Source: Flemingiibacterium sp045600005 (GTDB lineage Bacteria; Bacillota; Clostridia; Oscillospirales; CAG-272). From it: a stretch of DNA of 7,553 bases. The first letter of the stretch is position 1. Each line of letters starts with the position of its first letter. The notes beneath the pieces are model-generated. The model saw nothing but the letters and a program-made list of their open reading frames with translations. It did not search any database and was not told where the DNA came from. The translations under genes and the position numbers were made by a program. The DNA is taken from positions 1-7,553 of the forward strand of contig JAZRXB010000349.1 in assembly GCA_045600005.1 (NCBI GenBank), written 5' to 3'. This document shows, piece by piece, positions 6,242-7,553 of the stretch.

Positions 6242-6443
6242 GGGCTTTTACAAAAAAATTCAATTTTTTCTTCCGCTTTTCTTCCGGATTCAAGCATGGC
6301 AGCCGCGAGGTGCGTCTGACCGTCTGCTGCGTATAGCGTCCACCGTGCAGAGGACGGGAAAACGCACGAAAGACCTCGCCGGATGCGAAGCGTCCGCCGT
6401 GCGGTGCGTGATCGTCTGCCGGACGTGCGGCAAACGGAAAACA
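6242..6443. other. Gene-free spacer between the tRNA promoter and the zinc-ribbon terminator
   Basis: I see no gene here. A minus-strand open frame runs across it from an ATG at 6480 inside a terminator stem, but it is arginine-rich and has no ribosome binding site. The only internal structure noted is an imperfect 14-base direct repeat, AGCGTCC(A/G)CCGTGC, at 6335-6348 and 6389-6402. An A/T-rich stretch at 6246-6290 lies just upstream of the tRNA promoter and could act as an UP-like element. Confidence 0.5.
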
Positions 6444-6478
6444 GACAGAAAAACCGCGCCGTGCGCGGTTTTTCTGTC
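6444..6478 (-). terminator. Terminator of the zinc-ribbon protein gene
   Basis: A perfect 16-bp stem pairs 6444-6459 with 6463-6478 around the loop CGT. The GC core CCGCGC/GCGCGG is flanked by A5 and T5, so on the minus strand the T tract follows the core. It starts 11 bases after the stop codon of the gene at 6489-7052. The symmetry may also stop transcription on the plus strand. Confidence 0.9.
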
Positions 6479-6488
6479 ATTTGAACGC

Positions 6489-7052
6489 TTATTTCTTGAA
6501 GCCGAACTTATCCATCGTTTTCTCGAAGAAAGCGACGAATTCGCTGGTAGAAAGGGGCTTTACGTCAGCGGGAGCGGGTTCCTCGGCGGGAGCTTCGGCA
6601 GGAGCTTCAGCGGGAGCCTCTGCTGCCGGTTCCTCTGCCTTCTCTTCCTCGGCTGCCATCTTTTCGATCTTGGCGCCGCAGTACTGGCAGAACGCCGCGT
6701 CGGCGGGGATCTCCTTTTCGCAGGACGGGCAGACAGCCTTGCCGTTCATTTCGGCGATCTGCGCCTTGATCGCTGCGATGACATTCTTCTGCTCGTCGAT
6801 CTCGAGCGTCTGAGCGGCCAGAACAGCCGCGTCTGCTTTTTCATAGCAGAGCTTGCCAAGCTCGGAGAAAAGTCCGTCGAGCTTGACCTGTTCCGATTTC
6901 AGGCTGATGGTGAGCTTTGCGGAGCTGGCGACTTCGCCGGTCTTCTTAGCTGCGCTCTTTGCCATGGAGCTGACGTTGGAACCGATATTTCTTGCGCCGG
7001 ATCTGATGCTTTCCAGCTTTGGATTGGATTTGAGGTTATCAAAAAATCCCAT
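6489..7052 (-). CDS. Zinc-ribbon protein with helical N-terminus and Ala/Pro/Glu linker
   Basis: A 187-residue soluble protein of unknown function. Residues 1-50 are basic and Ser/Ala-rich. Residues 51-104 look helical and possibly coiled-coil. A double-CxxC zinc ribbon follows with CPSC and CQYC at Cys108, 111, 122 and 125. An acidic linker of APAE repeats spans about 138-163, and a short amphipathic tail, SEFVAFFEKTMDKFGFKK, ends the protein. No signal peptide or membrane segment is seen. Similar small proteins made of helices plus a C-proximal zinc ribbon are common in Clostridia, as far as I know without a settled role. The start at 7052 has GGAGG at 7068-7064, eleven bases upstream. It is a single-gene unit with its own promoter, a leader hairpin and a terminator. 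The zinc ribbon is sure; any role as an adaptor or nucleic acid binder is speculation. Confidence 0.88.
   Translation of the reverse strand: MGFFDNLKSNPKLESIRSGARNIGSNVSSMAKSAAKKTGEVASSAKLTISLKSEQVKLDGLFSELGKLCYEKADAAVLAAQTLEIDEQKNVIAAIKAQIAEMNGKAVCPSCEKEIPADAAFCQYCGAKIEKMAAEEEKAEEPAAEAPAEAPAEAPAEEPAPADVKPLSTSEFVAFFEKTMDKFGFKK
6587..6622 (-). repeat. 12-bp tandem repeat encoding the APAE linker
   Basis: Three imperfect 12-base units (6587-6598, 6599-6610, 6611-6622; on the plus strand approximately CGGGAGCTTCGG) encode repeated Ala-Pro-Ala-Glu in the zinc-ribbon protein. The number of units may vary between strains through slippage without breaking the frame. Confidence 0.75.
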
Positions 7053-7083
7053 AATTCAAATTTCCTCCGAATTCTCAATAACT

Positions 7084-7119
7084 CGGCACTGCCCGACAAA
7101 AATGTGTCGGACAATGCCG
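7084..7119 (-). promoter_or_regulatory. Imperfect hairpin in the leader of the zinc-ribbon gene
   Basis: CCGACA (7093-7098) pairs with TGTCGG (7105-7110). The stem extends outward through CGGCA/TGCCG, interrupted by two C/A mismatches, for about 13 pairs in 36 nt. It lies in the predicted leader between the start of transcription (about 7137) and the ribosome binding site (7068-7064). No T tract follows on the minus strand, so a terminator is unlikely. Confidence 0.55.
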
Positions 7120-7143
7120 GGAACTGCTTCTCTGCATGATATT

Positions 7144-7172
7144 ATTGTACGATAATTATGTGAACCTGCCAA
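7144..7172 (-). promoter_or_regulatory. Promoter of the zinc-ribbon gene
   Basis: On the minus strand TTGGCA (7172-7167) and TACAAT (7149-7144) are 17 bp apart, each one base off consensus. Transcription would start near 7137, giving a leader of about 85 nt. Confidence 0.7.
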
Positions 7173-7341
7173 TAATATTCTGAAACAATTTGTAAAAAAC
7201 CGGTGAAATTTTCGTTAAGGATGAGCCGCATCATCCGGCATTTTGTGGAAAAAAACGTGATAACAGCCTTTTGCGCCGGAGCGGGGTCTGGATCACCGGG
7301 AACGCTCCGAGGGCGGGAGGAAACGGGCGTCCGGGGATCTG
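7173..7341. other. Spacer between the Clp ATPase stop and the zinc-ribbon promoter
   Basis: I see no gene here. Small hairpins can be drawn: GGATGA/TCATCC at 7219-7236 and GGAGCG/CGCTCC at 7278-7308. Minus-strand T runs occur near 7250 and at 7195-7200, but none sits directly behind a strong stem. The Clp gene therefore has no clear intrinsic terminator, and some read-through into the zinc-ribbon gene is possible. Confidence 0.4.
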
Positions 7342-7553
7342 TCAGCGCGCGGGGACCACGCTCTCGTACCGGATGCGTCCGTCTGCGTCCAGTCTCGCCG
7401 TCAGGTGCGCGCCCGGCTGCCAGCTCTCGCGGAGCATCGCTTCGGCAAAGCTGTCCTCCACGCGGCGGGTGACGGCGCGGCGCAGCGGTCTTGCGCCCCA
7501 GACCGGGTCGAAGCCCTCCTTCGCCAGCGCCGTGACGAGCGCTTCGTCGAAGG
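7342..7553 (-). CDS. C-terminal end of a Clp-family AAA+ ATPase (ClpA/B/C type), truncated by the window
   Basis: Sixty-nine residues to a TGA stop are visible; the gene continues past the right edge. The sequence GFDPVWGARPLRRAVTRRVED followed by FAEAML matches the C-terminal D2 small domain of Clp/Hsp100 ATPases, whose hallmark is G(Y/F)DPxxGARPLRRxIxxxVED. The arginine in GARPLRR is the family's sensor-2 residue. Such proteins unfold substrates, either feeding the ClpP peptidase (ClpA/ClpC) or disaggregating proteins (ClpB). The ClpP-docking loop lies further upstream, outside the window, so the subtype cannot be settled. The short tail after the domain (about 20 residues, ending VVPAR) fits ClpC-like proteins of Firmicutes. 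The frame is too short and incomplete to stand out by length, but the motif is strong. Confidence 0.85.
   Translation of the reverse strand, partial: FDEALVTALAKEGFDPVWGARPLRRAVTRRVEDSFAEAMLRESWQPGAHLTARLDADGRIRYESVVPAR

Noticed and set aside
6238..6480. An 80-codon minus-strand frame in the spacer
   Set aside because: It starts two bases from the terminator stem, overlaps the tRNA promoter, has no ribosome binding site and an Arg-rich translation.
6345..7139. A 264-codon plus-strand frame across the zinc-ribbon gene
   Set aside because: Antisense shadow: it runs through the terminator and leader of the zinc-ribbon gene and has no plausible start signal.

Overview
The window suggests an anaerobic, fairly GC-rich member of the Firmicutes, most likely a gut-type Clostridia (Oscillospirales-like). 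The reasons are an oxygen-sensitive glycyl radical enzyme, strong GGAGG-type ribosome binding sites, near-consensus TTGACA-N17-TATAAT promoters, a lipoprotein binding protein with an acidic low-complexity linker, and a zinc-ribbon protein of a type common in Clostridia. The taxonomic placement is inference; nothing in the window is diagnostic of a genus.

Positions 1-2396 (plus strand) hold a metabolic unit: the 3' part of a glycyl radical enzyme (GRE, pyruvate formate-lyase superfamily), an intercistronic hairpin, a short-chain dehydrogenase/reductase (SDR), and a strong intrinsic terminator. The GRE carries the C-terminal radical glycine loop and an active-site cysteine. The catalytic motif reads GCNQ where the well-known eliminating members read GCxE, so its reaction cannot be assigned from this sequence.

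Positions 2397-4328 (plus) hold a perfect-consensus promoter, about 330 nt of non-coding and probably structured leader with a second extended -10 promoter inside it, an orphan extracellular solute-binding lipoprotein, and a 15-bp bidirectional terminator. Positions 4398-5851 (minus) hold a sodium:neurotransmitter symporter family (LeuT-like) transporter with its own promoter. Between its promoter and the tRNA terminator lies a compact palindromic element (about 5876-5996) that looks like an interspersed repeat or a structured RNA.

Positions 6005-6241 (minus) are a promoter, tRNA-Asp(GTC), tRNA-Thr(GGT) and a terminator. Positions 6444-7172 (minus) are a promoter, a leader hairpin, a zinc-ribbon protein and a terminator. 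The right edge (7342-7553, minus) is the C-terminal end of a Clp-type AAA+ chaperone/protease ATPase.

The GRE and SDR plausibly work in one pathway. The remaining genes are separate units, each with its own promoter or terminator. I see no insertion sequence, CRISPR array or phage gene. The best candidates for something undescribed are the GRE with the altered catalytic motif, the palindromic element at 5876-5996, and the promoter-driven leader at 2466-2802.
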